Assembly (NCBI GenBank): GCA_047629195.1
Contig: JBLHWY010000004.1
Coordinates: 41,131 to 105,130 of the forward strand
Length of the DNA: 64,000 bases
DNA from: UBA4582 sp047629195
Lineage (GTDB): Bacteria; Pseudomonadota; Gammaproteobacteria; Pseudomonadales; Azotimanducaceae
Reading direction: 5' to 3'
Shown here piece after piece: positions 17,696-26,197 of the stretch (positions are counted from its first letter, which is position 1; every line of letters starts with the position of its first letter). A program made the translations under genes and the position numbers. The notes beneath the pieces were generated by a model. The model did not search any database. It was given only the letters and a program-made list of their open reading frames with translations, and was not told the DNA's origin.

Positions 17696-18739
17696 ATGAC
17701 TGCAGTAAACCATGAGCTAATGCATGCTGTTGGCACTGAGCCGGCATGGAGCGAAAGTTACTATTTTAATTTTGTTGATCCCATCTCGAAATTAGGTATG
17801 TTCACCCGCATGGGGTTTCGACCAGGAGATGGCTGGGTTGACGCTCTGCATGTGATTTATTTGGAAGGGAGCCAGGTCGCTTTTACCTACGGTAGAAGAA
17901 ATATTGAAGCCAATCTTAGTACCTACGATGGCGACCTAAAATCGGGTGACCTAAAAATCAGCTGCATTGAGCCTCATCAACGTTGGCATATCGATTACGA
18001 TGGCCCGGCTCAGCATATCGCGGACGCAACCATTTTGCTTGAACGAAGCAAGCTAAGACCGGAGGGTTGGTTTGAGAAAGCAAAACTTTGTATGAGTCTC
18101 ACTTTTGATTGCATTACTGAGCCGCATTACTCTCGTTCCGAAGAGGGCAGCTCGGGTGCGTTTGGCCATTTCGAGCAAAGCGGTAAAGTCACTGGCGAGA
18201 TTCGGCTCGGTGATGAGCGCTGGCAGGTCTCAGGCTATGGGGTGCGTGATAAATCTTGGGGACCCCGAGACTGGGGTGCGGGGCAACGAGAGGACAAGGC
18301 AATCGCAGCGCCGATAATAAAACCAACTTATTCGAGTGGTGAGAACCCGAATCCATTTGTTAATTGGTTCTCCATGAATTTTGGCGCTGACAGTGCGTTA
18401 GGGGGCTCCTGTTTCAGACATGCAAATGGTGATATTAGGGGTGGGGGGTGGATTCAACAAAACGGAAAGTCTATGAGGCTCGATGATGTTTTGATCACAA
18501 CGCAGTATGAAACCGGTTCGATTATTCATAAATGGGTAAACCTGACAGGGAAAATTGCTGACGGTACGCCAACAGGTACTCCGATAGAGATTAAGGGGCG
18601 TGTGCTGAATGTTTGTCCCACTAAAGTGCCTATGCCGGGTGGCGCGACTTTTATTAATGAGGGCTTGACCGAGTTTCATTGGGATGGGAAAACGGGGTAC
18701 GGTATTTCAGAACATTGGCATGCGGTCATAAAATCCTGA
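17696..18739 (+). CDS. DUF7064/DUF7065-like protein of unknown function
   Basis: This 347-residue protein has no signal peptide or membrane helix. The most distinctive motif is GYGVRDKSWGPRDWG around residue 180, typical of a beta-rich family now called DUF7064/7065, which resembles the CrtC/AttH lipocalin-like fold. The assignment is by motif memory only. In other genomes such proteins occur beside acyl-CoA and terpenoid/sterol catabolic genes, which agrees with the surroundings here. The stop overlaps the start of the next gene (TGATG), so it is translated in one operon with the epimerase. Function is unknown; ligand binding or hydration are guesses. Confidence 0.75.
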   Translation: MTAVNHELMHAVGTEPAWSESYYFNFVDPISKLGMFTRMGFRPGDGWVDALHVIYLEGSQVAFTYGRRNIEANLSTYDGDLKSGDLKISCIEPHQRWHIDYDGPAQHIADATILLERSKLRPEGWFEKAKLCMSLTFDCITEPHYSRSEEGSSGAFGHFEQSGKVTGEIRLGDERWQVSGYGVRDKSWGPRDWGAGQREDKAIAAPIIKPTYSSGENPNPFVNWFSMNFGADSALGGSCFRHANGDIRGGGWIQQNGKSMRLDDVLITTQYETGSIIHKWVNLTGKIADGTPTGTPIEIKGRVLNVCPTKVPMPGGATFINEGLTEFHWDGKTGYGISEHWHAVIKS

Positions 18740-19722
18740 TGAGAGTTCTTGTCACTGGCAGCGCTGGTCACTTAGGTGAAGGTTTAATGCGCACGCTTAT
18801 CAAGCAGGGCGCAGACGTCTGCGGCTTAGATTTGAAGCCTAGTCCCTACACGCACTTTGTAGGTTCGATTAGTGATGCTGAATTTGTGAGTGGGTGTATG
18901 GCCGATATTGATTTTGTGTTGCACACAGCAACGCTTCACAAACCTCATGTCGCCACGCATTCAAAGCAGTTGTTCGTCGATACAAATGTGACGGGTACGC
19001 TAAATTTACTTGAAGCGGCTGTTGAACATGGTGTGAAAGCATTCATCTATACCAGTACGACGAGTACCTTTGGTGACGCGATGCGACCGGCTGCGGGTGA
19101 GCCAGCGGTTTGGGTAACAGAGGAACTCAACACCCAACCTAAGAATATTTATGGTGTTACGAAAACATCAGCTGAAGACCTGTGTCAGTTATTTAGTCGA
19201 AATAATGATTTGCCTTGTATTGTTTTGCGGACGTCCAGATTCTTTCCCGAAGCAGATGATAATAAAGAAAGGCGCGACAGTTACGATGACAACAACCTTA
19301 AGGTAAACGAATTGTTGTATCGGCGCGTGGATATTCAGGACGTGGTTGATGCCCACTTATTAGCGATTGAAAAGGCGCCATTACTGGGTTTCGATCGATT
19401 TATCATTAGTGCGACACCTCCATTTGAAAGGGCTGATGCAGTGACCCTAGGCTCAGATGTTGCTGCTGTTGCTGAAAAATATCTCCCTGAGTTTAAAGAA
19501 GTTTACGCAACGAAAGGTTGGCAAATGCTAACTACCATTGATAGGGTTTATGATAATTATCGTGCGCGCGCTGTACTTGGTTGGACGCCGCAATATACCT
19601 TTGGCAATGTCTTGGGCTTGCTGGTGGAAGGCAGCGATTACCGTAGCCCGCTGACCTTCGAGGTGGGCGTAAAAGGCTACCATGAGGCGTTATTTCACGG
19701 TGAACCTTACCCGGTAGAATAA
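18739..19722 (+). CDS. NAD(P)-dependent epimerase/dehydratase family protein
   Basis: This is an extended short-chain dehydrogenase of about 327 residues, starting at the ATG at 18739 that overlaps the preceding stop codon. An in-frame start 60 bp upstream would overlap the previous gene and lacks support. The Rossmann motif is VTGSAGHLGEG near residue 5. The catalytic Ser/Tyr/Lys set appears as YTSTTSTFGD and YGVTKTSAED (YxxxK). The reaction may be epimerisation, dehydration or alcohol oxidation on an NAD(P)-bound substrate. It sits in the dehalogenase-DUF7064-epimerase-monooxygenase operon. Confidence 0.9.
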   Translation: MRVLVTGSAGHLGEGLMRTLIKQGADVCGLDLKPSPYTHFVGSISDAEFVSGCMADIDFVLHTATLHKPHVATHSKQLFVDTNVTGTLNLLEAAVEHGVKAFIYTSTTSTFGDAMRPAAGEPAVWVTEELNTQPKNIYGVTKTSAEDLCQLFSRNNDLPCIVLRTSRFFPEADDNKERRDSYDDNNLKVNELLYRRVDIQDVVDAHLLAIEKAPLLGFDRFIISATPPFERADAVTLGSDVAAVAEKYLPEFKEVYATKGWQMLTTIDRVYDNYRARAVLGWTPQYTFGNVLGLLVEGSDYRSPLTFEVGVKGYHEALFHGEPYPVE

Positions 19723-19769
19723 TCCGATAGAGTAGGCCTTTGGCATAGTCCTGAAGAGGAAAGAGAGTC

Positions 19770-20954
19770 TTGAATAATCTGAAGATAATGATTGCAGGCG
19801 GCGGTATTGGCGGCATCACCGCGGCCCTGTGTCTCGCAAAATATGGTAATAAGGTTGATGTTTTTGAGCAGGCGCCAGAGTTTGGTGAGGTTGGTGCGGG
19901 AATCCAATTATCGCCCAATTGCAGTCGGGTGCTACATTACCTCGGCCTTGAAGAAGCGCTCCGAGCTAAAGCTTTTTTGCCAGAAGGCGGGCAGTTTCGA
20001 AGCTGGAGAACTGGAGAAGTTATTAGTGAGTCAAAGCATGGTGCAACCGCAGTCGAAAAATATGGTGCACCTTATTACCATATCCATCGTGGTGATTTGC
20101 TAACGATTTTAGTTGAAGCTGCGACAAAGAACCAAAATATTGAGCTGCATCTAAACGCCGGTGTTGAAGGTTTTATTGATCATGGCAATGATGGTGTGGA
20201 AGTTAAGGTCGGCGATGTTGCTCACATATGTGATTTATTGATCGGTGCGGATGGTATTCGATCTGTCGTGCGCAGCGGACTTTGGGGAGAGCAGAATCCT
20301 CAATATACGGGTAATGTCGCTTGGCGAGCGATGGTGCCGGTTGATCGTTTGCCAAAAGGTTTGATTCGCCCAATGTCTACTGCTTGGTGGGGACCGGGTA
20401 AACATTTTGTTCACTACTACGTGCGGCGTGGTGAATTTGTTAACTGCGTTTGTGTTGTCGAAAAGGCGGGTTGGGATGTTGAATCCTGGACAGAACGTGG
20501 CGATTTCGCAGAGCTAAAGTCTGACTTTGCAGGCTGGCACTCAGATGTTCAGCAACTGATTGATCATGCTGATAAAGACTCGCTGTTTAAGTGGGCGCTA
20601 TACGATCGCCCACCCATGCCGAATTGGGGCAAAGGTCATGTCACGTTGTTGGGCGATGCTTGCCATCCCACATTACCCTTTATGGCGCAGGGTGCAGCCA
20701 TGGCGATCGAAGATGCCGCAGTTATCGCCGGGTGCCTTGATGCCGACGATGATATCGCAGCAAGCTTGCAGCGCTATGAAGCGTTGCGCAAAGATAGAAC
20801 AGCTGGCGTTCAGAATGGCTCACGTCGTAATGCGACGGTGTTTCATCTGTCTGGGGTTCAAGCCTGGTTTCGAAATAGAGCAGCGCGTGCTGCTGGAAAT
20901 CATACGATGGATAAATTGTATCGCTACAATGCACTGAGTGCGGCAAAGCACTAG
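19770..20954 (+). CDS. FAD-dependent monooxygenase (salicylate hydroxylase-like)
   Basis: This is a 394-residue class A flavoprotein monooxygenase. The N-terminal dinucleotide fold IAGGGIGGITAALCLAKYG is followed by DVFEQ. The DG motif appears as LIGADGIRSVVRSGLWG near 155, and the GD motif as LLGDACHPTLPFMAQGAAMAIEDA near 290. It starts at TTG 19770 behind a purine-rich GAGGAAAGAGAG site. By family it hydroxylates an aromatic or cyclic substrate using NAD(P)H and O2. It lies 47 bp after the epimerase and 32 bp before the sulfotransferase frame, so it belongs to the same transcription unit. Confidence 0.93.
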   Translation: MNNLKIMIAGGGIGGITAALCLAKYGNKVDVFEQAPEFGEVGAGIQLSPNCSRVLHYLGLEEALRAKAFLPEGGQFRSWRTGEVISESKHGATAVEKYGAPYYHIHRGDLLTILVEAATKNQNIELHLNAGVEGFIDHGNDGVEVKVGDVAHICDLLIGADGIRSVVRSGLWGEQNPQYTGNVAWRAMVPVDRLPKGLIRPMSTAWWGPGKHFVHYYVRRGEFVNCVCVVEKAGWDVESWTERGDFAELKSDFAGWHSDVQQLIDHADKDSLFKWALYDRPPMPNWGKGHVTLLGDACHPTLPFMAQGAAMAIEDAAVIAGCLDADDDIAASLQRYEALRKDRTAGVQNGSRRNATVFHLSGVQAWFRNRAARAAGNHTMDKLYRYNALSAAKH

Positions 20955-20986
20955 CAGGTAGATTATAACAACATATTGGTGGAGCG

Positions 20987-21607
20987 CTTAAACTAAAAAT
21001 TATCGGTGCGGGTTTTTCACGAACTGGCACGTTTTCTCTTAAACACGCGCTGCAGATCTTGGGCTTCGAGCCTTGCTATCATTGTGAAGAGATATTTCAA
21101 CGTCCAGATCATGTTGAGATATGGGCGAACGCCCTACGAAAAGAACCAGACTGGCGAGCGATGTTCTCTGGATATCAGGCTGGCTTGGACAGCCCCATTT
21201 GTTTTTACTGGCAAGAGATTAGGGCGGTTTTTCCTGATGCTAAGGTCATATTAACTAAAAGAAATGCTGACAATTGGTACGAAAGCTTCAAAGCATCTCT
21301 GTATCAAGCGATGATATCTCCAGAACATGCTCCTGAGGAAATTTGGGGTGCATTAAAAATGGCTAAAACGATTGTGCTCGATCATGAATTTGCTGGGAAG
21401 TTTGAAGACCGTGCCTTCGCAATCGACTTATATAACCGACACAACGAATTTGTTGAAGCCAGTTTTGTGAACGACCGATCCAATCTGTTAGTGTTTAACG
21501 TTTCCGATGGATGGCCGCCTTTGGCTGAATTCTCAAAGATGGACGTACCTGTGACTGAGTTTCCAAGAACAAATTCACGAGCGGCGTTTCAGTCAGCACT
21601 TCAATAG
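20987..21607 (+). CDS. Sulfotransferase family protein with no recognisable start codon
   Basis: The reading frame encodes a small PAPS-dependent sulfotransferase-like protein (about 206 residues). The 5'-phosphosulfate loop IIGAGFSRTGTFSLKHAL lies at the very N-terminus, then GFEPCYHCEEIF, and the 3'-phosphate region ILTKRNADNWYESF is further on. The frame is open from 20969, but no ATG, GTG or TTG occurs before the essential loop. A GGTGGAG ribosome site at 20978-20984 faces CTT at 20987, where a start would be expected. The first ordinary in-frame start (TTG 21059) would delete the cofactor loop. Either a rare start (ATT at 20999, CTT) is used, or the start codon has mutated. The flanking amidohydrolase is a clear pseudogene, which favours decay. 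Confidence 0.65.
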   Translation, partial: LKLKIIGAGFSRTGTFSLKHALQILGFEPCYHCEEIFQRPDHVEIWANALRKEPDWRAMFSGYQAGLDSPICFYWQEIRAVFPDAKVILTKRNADNWYESFKASLYQAMISPEHAPEEIWGALKMAKTIVLDHEFAGKFEDRAFAIDLYNRHNEFVEASFVNDRSNLLVFNVSDGWPPLAEFSKMDVPVTEFPRTNSRAAFQSALQ

Positions 21608-21695
21608 GCACTTCAATAAACCCTGCCAGCAATCTCTCAATGCTTAGCTCTGCAAACTGACCTAGAAAATAATTTTTTATTGATTAGGAATAACG

Positions 21696-22250
21696 ATGAT
21701 CTATCTACAGAATAACAAATTAGTAGGTTGGCATGGTGAGGAAACGCATGAATAAGTGCTCGACCCAGAACTACCCATAATTGATCCGCGTCATCATCTT
21801 TGGGATTTGCGTAATTCAACTGTTTAGCCAAATGCGAGTTTTCAACAAAAGGTTTACTTCTGCGAAGATATCATGAGCGATATTAAGCCCCAGTGGGCAC
21901 AATGTTGAGGCTTTGCTGCGTGCCCCAATGCTGTGATAAAAGTCGGCGGTGCGCAACAGCGAGTAGGAAGGTGGGAGCCGCCTTTCCACATTCACCAACG
22001 GGACGTGCCAATGGGCTCAGAGGAAATGTGTGATCCGTTGTATTGGTTTTATGTCCATGCAATTGAAGTCTTTGGACCTGATCGCCGTATGTTTGAAAGT
22101 AACATCTCGGTAGATAAAGAAGGTCTTAGCTACCGAACTTTGTGGAAAGGCTTTAAGCGCATTGCTGCAAAAGCTGGGCTGAGCGATGCTGAGAAAACCG
22201 CCATGTTTGGTGGCACTGCGGCGCGGGTTTATCGATTAGAAACAAGCTGA
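21696..22250 (+). pseudogene. Amidohydrolase (Amidohydro_2) pseudogene
   Basis: One continuous frame carries both ends of an amidohydrolase-2 enzyme but contains three stop codons: TAA 21753, TAG 21828 and TGA 21906. The N-terminal part starts at an ATG with AGGA upstream and includes the metal motif PIIDPRHHLWD. The C-terminal part (21909-22250) has ACPNAVIKVGG, FGPDRRMFESN and the closing GTAARVYRL. The middle of the protein, normally about 150 or more residues, is missing between the SDIKPQW and ACPNAV segments. What remains is 184 codons against roughly 300-350 for the family. There is no frameshift, so loss came by an internal in-frame deletion plus point mutations. The last open segment could be mis-annotated as a small gene. 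Confidence 0.88.
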
Positions 22251-22257
22251 GAAGTGT

Positions 22258-22632
22258 TTATTCGGCCTGACCCTCTACATGAAAAAGCTTATTGTAGATG
22301 CTCCATTTACCGTCGCTCTTAAGTAGCGATAGGCTATCGAGGAAAGTCATCCCCAAATAGTCGTCTCGTACCCGTGTGACAGCAGTATCGCCTGCAATGT
22401 CGATTGATATAATTTCGAGTCTTGCAGGCTCGCCTTTCTCTTTCGCAGATGGTTGTTGGCTCGAGACGAATGCAGCGAAGTCGTCTACTGACATCTCATG
22501 TAGCCCGTCTGGTAGGTATCCTGTGATTTTTGCGTTGGGATGAAATGCAGCGTGGGTTTTCGCTTTGCTGGATTCATACATGCAGTCGAAGTAAGTCTGG
22601 ATTATATCTTTGATCTCTTGTGCGTCGCTCAC
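22258..22632 (-). CDS. NTF2-like protein (putative lumazine-binding/SnoaL type)
   Basis: This is a 124-residue cone-shaped NTF2-fold protein. The sequence runs IKDIIQTYFDCMYESSKAK, then HPNAKITGYLPDG, then a C-terminal strand pair VTRVRDDYLGMTFLDSLSLLK and GKWSIYNKLFH. This matches the Lumazine_bd_2 family in length and pattern. Such proteins are small-molecule binding or isomerase-like and often accompany oxygenases. It is transcribed 57 bp after the PhyH dioxygenase, probably as its operon partner, and meets the amidohydrolase pseudogene tail to tail with a 7-bp gap. Confidence 0.82.
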   Translation of the reverse strand: MSDAQEIKDIIQTYFDCMYESSKAKTHAAFHPNAKITGYLPDGLHEMSVDDFAAFVSSQQPSAKEKGEPARLEIISIDIAGDTAVTRVRDDYLGMTFLDSLSLLKSDGKWSIYNKLFHVEGQAE

Positions 22633-22689
22633 GGAGTTAAATCCTTCTGTGTCATTTTTTCAATTTGGTGTCGTATTAACAGGTTCAAA

Positions 22690-23568
22690 TCACTCTAGCA
22701 CTGCAGCGATTGATTCTTCTCCACCGAGCGAGTCAGAAATTGCGTCACGCACAGCGAACGCTGGAGTCACACATTCGGGTTGTTCTCCCGGCGCTGATGG
22801 CGGTGTGTAATATCCCATTGCATACTGTCCCATGGTATAGCCAAGCATGTCCTGCATCTCAGGAGAATACGCTTTAGCAAGTTCAGGTGGACAAGATAGA
22901 TACTGGTTTTCTTCTTGGCGTAACCAACCTAGGGTGTATGTCAGGTTAGCGCCGATGCGATCGGAAGCAGATCTGTTCTCGCCGCCGCTGTGAAACACGC
23001 CGCCTGTATACAGGAGTACTGAACCTGCTGACATGACTGCCTGACATATTTCTTCAGGCTTTGCTTTACGGTCGTCTGGCCAGTCCAGGCTGCCGGGCAC
23101 AACCTGTGTTGCGCCGTTCTCTTGCGTGAAATCCGTTATCGCCCAAATCGTATTAAACTGTGGTTCGATGTCTTTCTGCATGTACTTACCCCAGGCCCAT
23201 CGATCGCGATGCATCGGCTGCTTACCTTGGCCCGGTTTGAGTCTGATGATTTGCGTAACATGAAGCTGAATTCGTTGACAAAATGGCGCCAGGAACGCGT
23301 TTGCGGCATTAACCACAGTTTCATTCATGACCATGTCTCTCGCTTTTTCAGAGCGGGTGATCAGTGAGCCGGTGCGTGTGGTTTGTTGGCCGGTGAAATC
23401 ATCTCTACCTGCTTCTGTTGCTTCCATATATGGATCTAATTCCTGGCGGAATTGTTCAATATCGGCTGGTTTGAGTACGTCTTCAAGAATCAATGCGCCA
23501 TCTCGAGAGATGACCTTCAGGATTTCCTCGGTGCTAGCAGTAGCTGGTAATTTTTGCAGGTTTGGCAT
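22690..23568 (-). CDS. Phytanoyl-CoA dioxygenase (PhyH) family protein
   Basis: This is a 292-residue non-heme Fe(II)/2-oxoglutarate dioxygenase. The metal triad is readable as His120 and Asp122 (PMHRDRWAWG) with the distal His193 (GGVFHSGGENRS). Arg204 in SASDRIGANLTY is a likely 2-oxoglutarate carboxylate ligand. The double-stranded beta-helix core is complete. The C-terminus ends in a typical acidic tail. The enzyme should hydroxylate an unactivated carbon, as PhyH does for branched acyl-CoA, but small-molecule substrates are common in bacteria. It forms a two-gene operon with the NTF2-like gene. Confidence 0.93.
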   Translation of the reverse strand: MPNLQKLPATASTEEILKVISRDGALILEDVLKPADIEQFRQELDPYMEATEAGRDDFTGQQTTRTGSLITRSEKARDMVMNETVVNAANAFLAPFCQRIQLHVTQIIRLKPGQGKQPMHRDRWAWGKYMQKDIEPQFNTIWAITDFTQENGATQVVPGSLDWPDDRKAKPEEICQAVMSAGSVLLYTGGVFHSGGENRSASDRIGANLTYTLGWLRQEENQYLSCPPELAKAYSPEMQDMLGYTMGQYAMGYYTPPSAPGEQPECVTPAFAVRDAISDSLGGEESIAAVLE

Positions 23569-23593
23569 GATTCCCTCTTTTAATTACGCGAAC

Positions 23594-23631
23594 AGGTACG
23601 TGATAGGTACGTGATAGGTAGGTGAATAGGT
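23594..23631 (+). repeat. 11-bp tandem repeat (3.4 copies)
   Basis: Units AGGTACGTGAT, AGGTACGTGAT and AGGTAGGTGAAT, then a partial AGGT, lie just upstream of the PhyH start (minus strand). The first two are identical. It is one of several unrelated short tandem repeats in the window's intergenic gaps. Confidence 0.85.
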
Positions 23632-23817
23632 CTGACTCTAATCCTATCCACTGCTGGGGGTCAAGATCGTATTTTGTTAGCGAGTATCTGATTCACTTGT
23701 TCCAAAGGGTGTCTTGGCCAGTGGCAATGAACTAGTTGACGAGTTTTTTGTAAAGTAATAATGTCATTGTATGATTACAGAAAACGCTGGAGGCACTCAC
23801 TAATATAGGTATAGCGG

Positions 23818-24123
23818 ATGACTAAGTCTCCAAAAGAAGCTTTGGACAGCATGATTGCGAATATGCCGGAAAAGACTGGGAAGTCGCTAACTGACTGGTT
23901 ATTGATTGTGCAGTCATCAAGGCTTGAGAAGCATGGGCAATTTATTGAGCATCTAAAGTCAGATCATGGCATGACGCACGGATTTACTAACCTGGCAGCC
24001 AATCGATATTTTAATCCTGTTTCGAATAGTGAAGGTGACCTCGTTGAAACTCAGTATGTAGGGGCTAAATCTGGCCTGCTACAAAACAAGAGTGGATCTA
24101 GGTATCAATTTGAAGGGTATTGA
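23818..24123 (+). CDS. DUF4287 domain-containing protein
   Basis: This 101-residue protein has an N-terminal stretch EALDSMIANMPEKTGKSLTDW followed by SRLEKHGQFIEHLKSDHGMTHGFTNLAANRY, which matches DUF4287, a helical domain found alone or fused to DUF5655. The C-terminal third is short and polar. Start ATG 23818 follows a modest upstream region with no strong ribosome site. Its function is unknown; there is no catalytic motif. It precedes the metallo-hydrolase by 72 bp in the same direction. Confidence 0.82.
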   Translation: MTKSPKEALDSMIANMPEKTGKSLTDWLLIVQSSRLEKHGQFIEHLKSDHGMTHGFTNLAANRYFNPVSNSEGDLVETQYVGAKSGLLQNKSGSRYQFEGY

Positions 24124-24195
24124 GCCGACTGACGTATTGGAACTATCAGGAAGCGTATGAAAATGCTTAATCGATGCAAAAGGAAGCAGTGAAAG

Positions 24196-25110
24196 ATGAA
24201 TGAAGTGTTAAATGAACAATCAATAGGTCCGCTGACAGTATTATTCGGTCGCGAGAATGGTAAGTATCCCCAGGGTAACTCGCTTTTGGTTAAGGGCAAA
24301 AATAAGACAGTGATGATCGACCCTTCACTTGGCATGGTAGATAGAAAAGCAAACCTACCCGGTGTGGACATGGTTCTGCTTACGCATGTCCATGAGGACC
24401 ATGTAGCTGGTTTGCACCTGTTTCCAAATGCTGAATGCTTTGCGCATAGCGAGGATGCGCAAGGGCTTGAGTCGTTAGCTGGGATGATGGAGATCTTTGG
24501 TTACGAAGGCCCATCGGTTCCCGCATTTGAGGCGTCGTTGATAACGGATTACTATTATCAGAGTCGCCCAGATGTTCAAACATTTGTCCATGGCGATCAA
24601 TTTGATTTGGGTGGTGTTCGCATTAGTGTGATTCATACACCGGGACATACCAGAGGTCATAGTTGTTTTGAAATTGAGTGGGATGGCAGCAACGAGCACC
24701 TTGTCGTATTGGGTGACATTGATCTAACGTCATTTGGACCGTATTACGGTGACGGCTGGTCGAACCTGGTAGATTTTGAGCGGAGCCTTAACCTCTTGAA
24801 AGAAGTTGATGCGCACTGGTGGCTTACTTTTCATCACAAGGGATTAGTTGAAGGGCGATCGCAATTTTTGGTGATGTTGGATAAATACCAAGAGATGATT
24901 AACTATCGAGAAACTAATCTGCTGAATTTTATCTCCGAGCCGAAGACCTTAGACGAAATTGCCGCGCATCAATTCATCTATCGCCCGGGAACTGGCGGCG
25001 TAATGGTCGACCAAATTGAACGACGAAGTATGGCAATGCATTTAGAACGCTTGCTGGTTTCAGGACATGTTATGCAACAGCAGGATAATTGTTGGAGGGC
25101 TATCTCATAG
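24196..25110 (+). CDS. MBL-fold metallo-hydrolase with C-terminal winged-helix-like domain
   Basis: This is a 304-residue metallo-beta-lactamase-fold protein. The zinc motif HVHEDH lies near residue 62 (LTHVHEDHVAG). Other ligands are in HTPGHTRGHSCFE near 150, VLGDIDLTSFGPYYGD near 175 and TFHHKGLVEG near 215. The last 80 residues (FISEPKTLDEIAAH ... HLERLLVSGHV) look like the winged-helix tail of LACTB2-type hydrolases. No signal peptide is present. The reaction may be thioester, ester or lactone hydrolysis. A kinase gene follows 40 bp later, so the two are probably co-transcribed. Confidence 0.92.
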   Translation: MNEVLNEQSIGPLTVLFGRENGKYPQGNSLLVKGKNKTVMIDPSLGMVDRKANLPGVDMVLLTHVHEDHVAGLHLFPNAECFAHSEDAQGLESLAGMMEIFGYEGPSVPAFEASLITDYYYQSRPDVQTFVHGDQFDLGGVRISVIHTPGHTRGHSCFEIEWDGSNEHLVVLGDIDLTSFGPYYGDGWSNLVDFERSLNLLKEVDAHWWLTFHHKGLVEGRSQFLVMLDKYQEMINYRETNLLNFISEPKTLDEIAAHQFIYRPGTGGVMVDQIERRSMAMHLERLLVSGHVMQQQDNCWRAIS

Positions 25111-25150
25111 CAATTATTCTGCGGCTTAAGCGATTGCTGCTTGCGACCTG

Positions 25151-26197
25151 ATGCTGAGCTTCCCCCGGTTACCTAATAATTTGACCGTCAGTTGGTTAAA
25201 CTCCATTTTACCCGAAATGCGGATTACTGATGTACGGATTGAGCCACTCGAACAACAGGGTCTCTCTTCCTGTGTGGCAAGGGTAACGTTAGCTGCGGTC
25301 AATGACCAAACCTGTTCGTTTATAGCGAAATATTCCTCGCCTGACGCCGAAACTAAAGCATTCTTTGGCGCTTACTACGCTCGAGAGGTAAATTTCTACA
25401 GTGATATTGCTGAACGAGCCCGCCTACATGTTCCTCATTGTGTTTTTGCTTCGTATGACGAAACGGACCATGCACATTTGATCTTGCTAGAAGATCTAGG
25501 ACATATGTCGAGCAGTTCTACTGTCGACGGAATTGATCACAACACGGCGTTGAGATATGTACGCTCGATTGCTGCACATCATGCACAATGGTGGGAGTCG
25601 GAGTCGTTAGCAGATCTTGAAGTTGCTTTCCCGCGTTTCGGGTATTCAATGGGCACAGCTTACAATGCAAATCTGGTTCAAGGTCTCGAATTGTTGGGTA
25701 TAGCTCATCATTCAGAACTTGGAGCGCTAGCAACCAGACTTGGGCCGCGGGTTCAGGGGCTCTGGAATCGCCAGTGGCAAACCCCGCGTACGCTTATTCA
25801 ATGGGATGCCCATGCGAGTAATTTGCTCGATGATGGAATCGGTACAGTGGTGATAGATTGGCAAAATTGTATGGTTGGACAAGGCATTTGTGATGTCACA
25901 AGGTTTTGTGTTTTAAGCTTGGAGACGCCAATTCGTCAACGATACGAGAAGGCCATTGTAAATGAGTATGCCAACTGTCTTCGCAGTGAGGGCATAGCAG
26001 TCTCAACGGAGGCTTTGTGGCATGACTATATTGAGTTCATGCCATTAATATTTGCCCAACAGCTGCGTTTTTTAACGACGATTAGTCGCTGGGATTCGAC
26101 TCAACTAGCTTGGAAGAAGGCTGTTGGGCCGAGAGTGGTTGCAGCGTTACAGGACGCTATTGCTTTGGACTCTCAATTTTCATCGGAATATCCTTGA
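25151..26197 (+). CDS. Aminoglycoside/choline-kinase-like phosphotransferase
   Basis: This is a 348-residue protein-kinase-like-fold small-molecule kinase. The catalytic loop IQWDAHASNLLDD (around 218) supplies the Brenner-type Asp and Asn, and VVIDWQN about 14 residues later is the DFG-equivalent magnesium site. The ATP-binding lobe contains CSFIAKYSSPDAETKAFFG. This resembles the EcKinase/DUF1679 and APH families frequently found in lipid and steroid catabolic clusters. The phosphoryl acceptor is unknown. The gene overlaps the convergent GNAT gene by 41 bp at the 3' ends. Confidence 0.88.
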   Translation: MLSFPRLPNNLTVSWLNSILPEMRITDVRIEPLEQQGLSSCVARVTLAAVNDQTCSFIAKYSSPDAETKAFFGAYYAREVNFYSDIAERARLHVPHCVFASYDETDHAHLILLEDLGHMSSSSTVDGIDHNTALRYVRSIAAHHAQWWESESLADLEVAFPRFGYSMGTAYNANLVQGLELLGIAHHSELGALATRLGPRVQGLWNRQWQTPRTLIQWDAHASNLLDDGIGTVVIDWQNCMVGQGICDVTRFCVLSLETPIRQRYEKAIVNEYANCLRSEGIAVSTEALWHDYIEFMPLIFAQQLRFLTTISRWDSTQLAWKKAVGPRVVAALQDAIALDSQFSSEYP

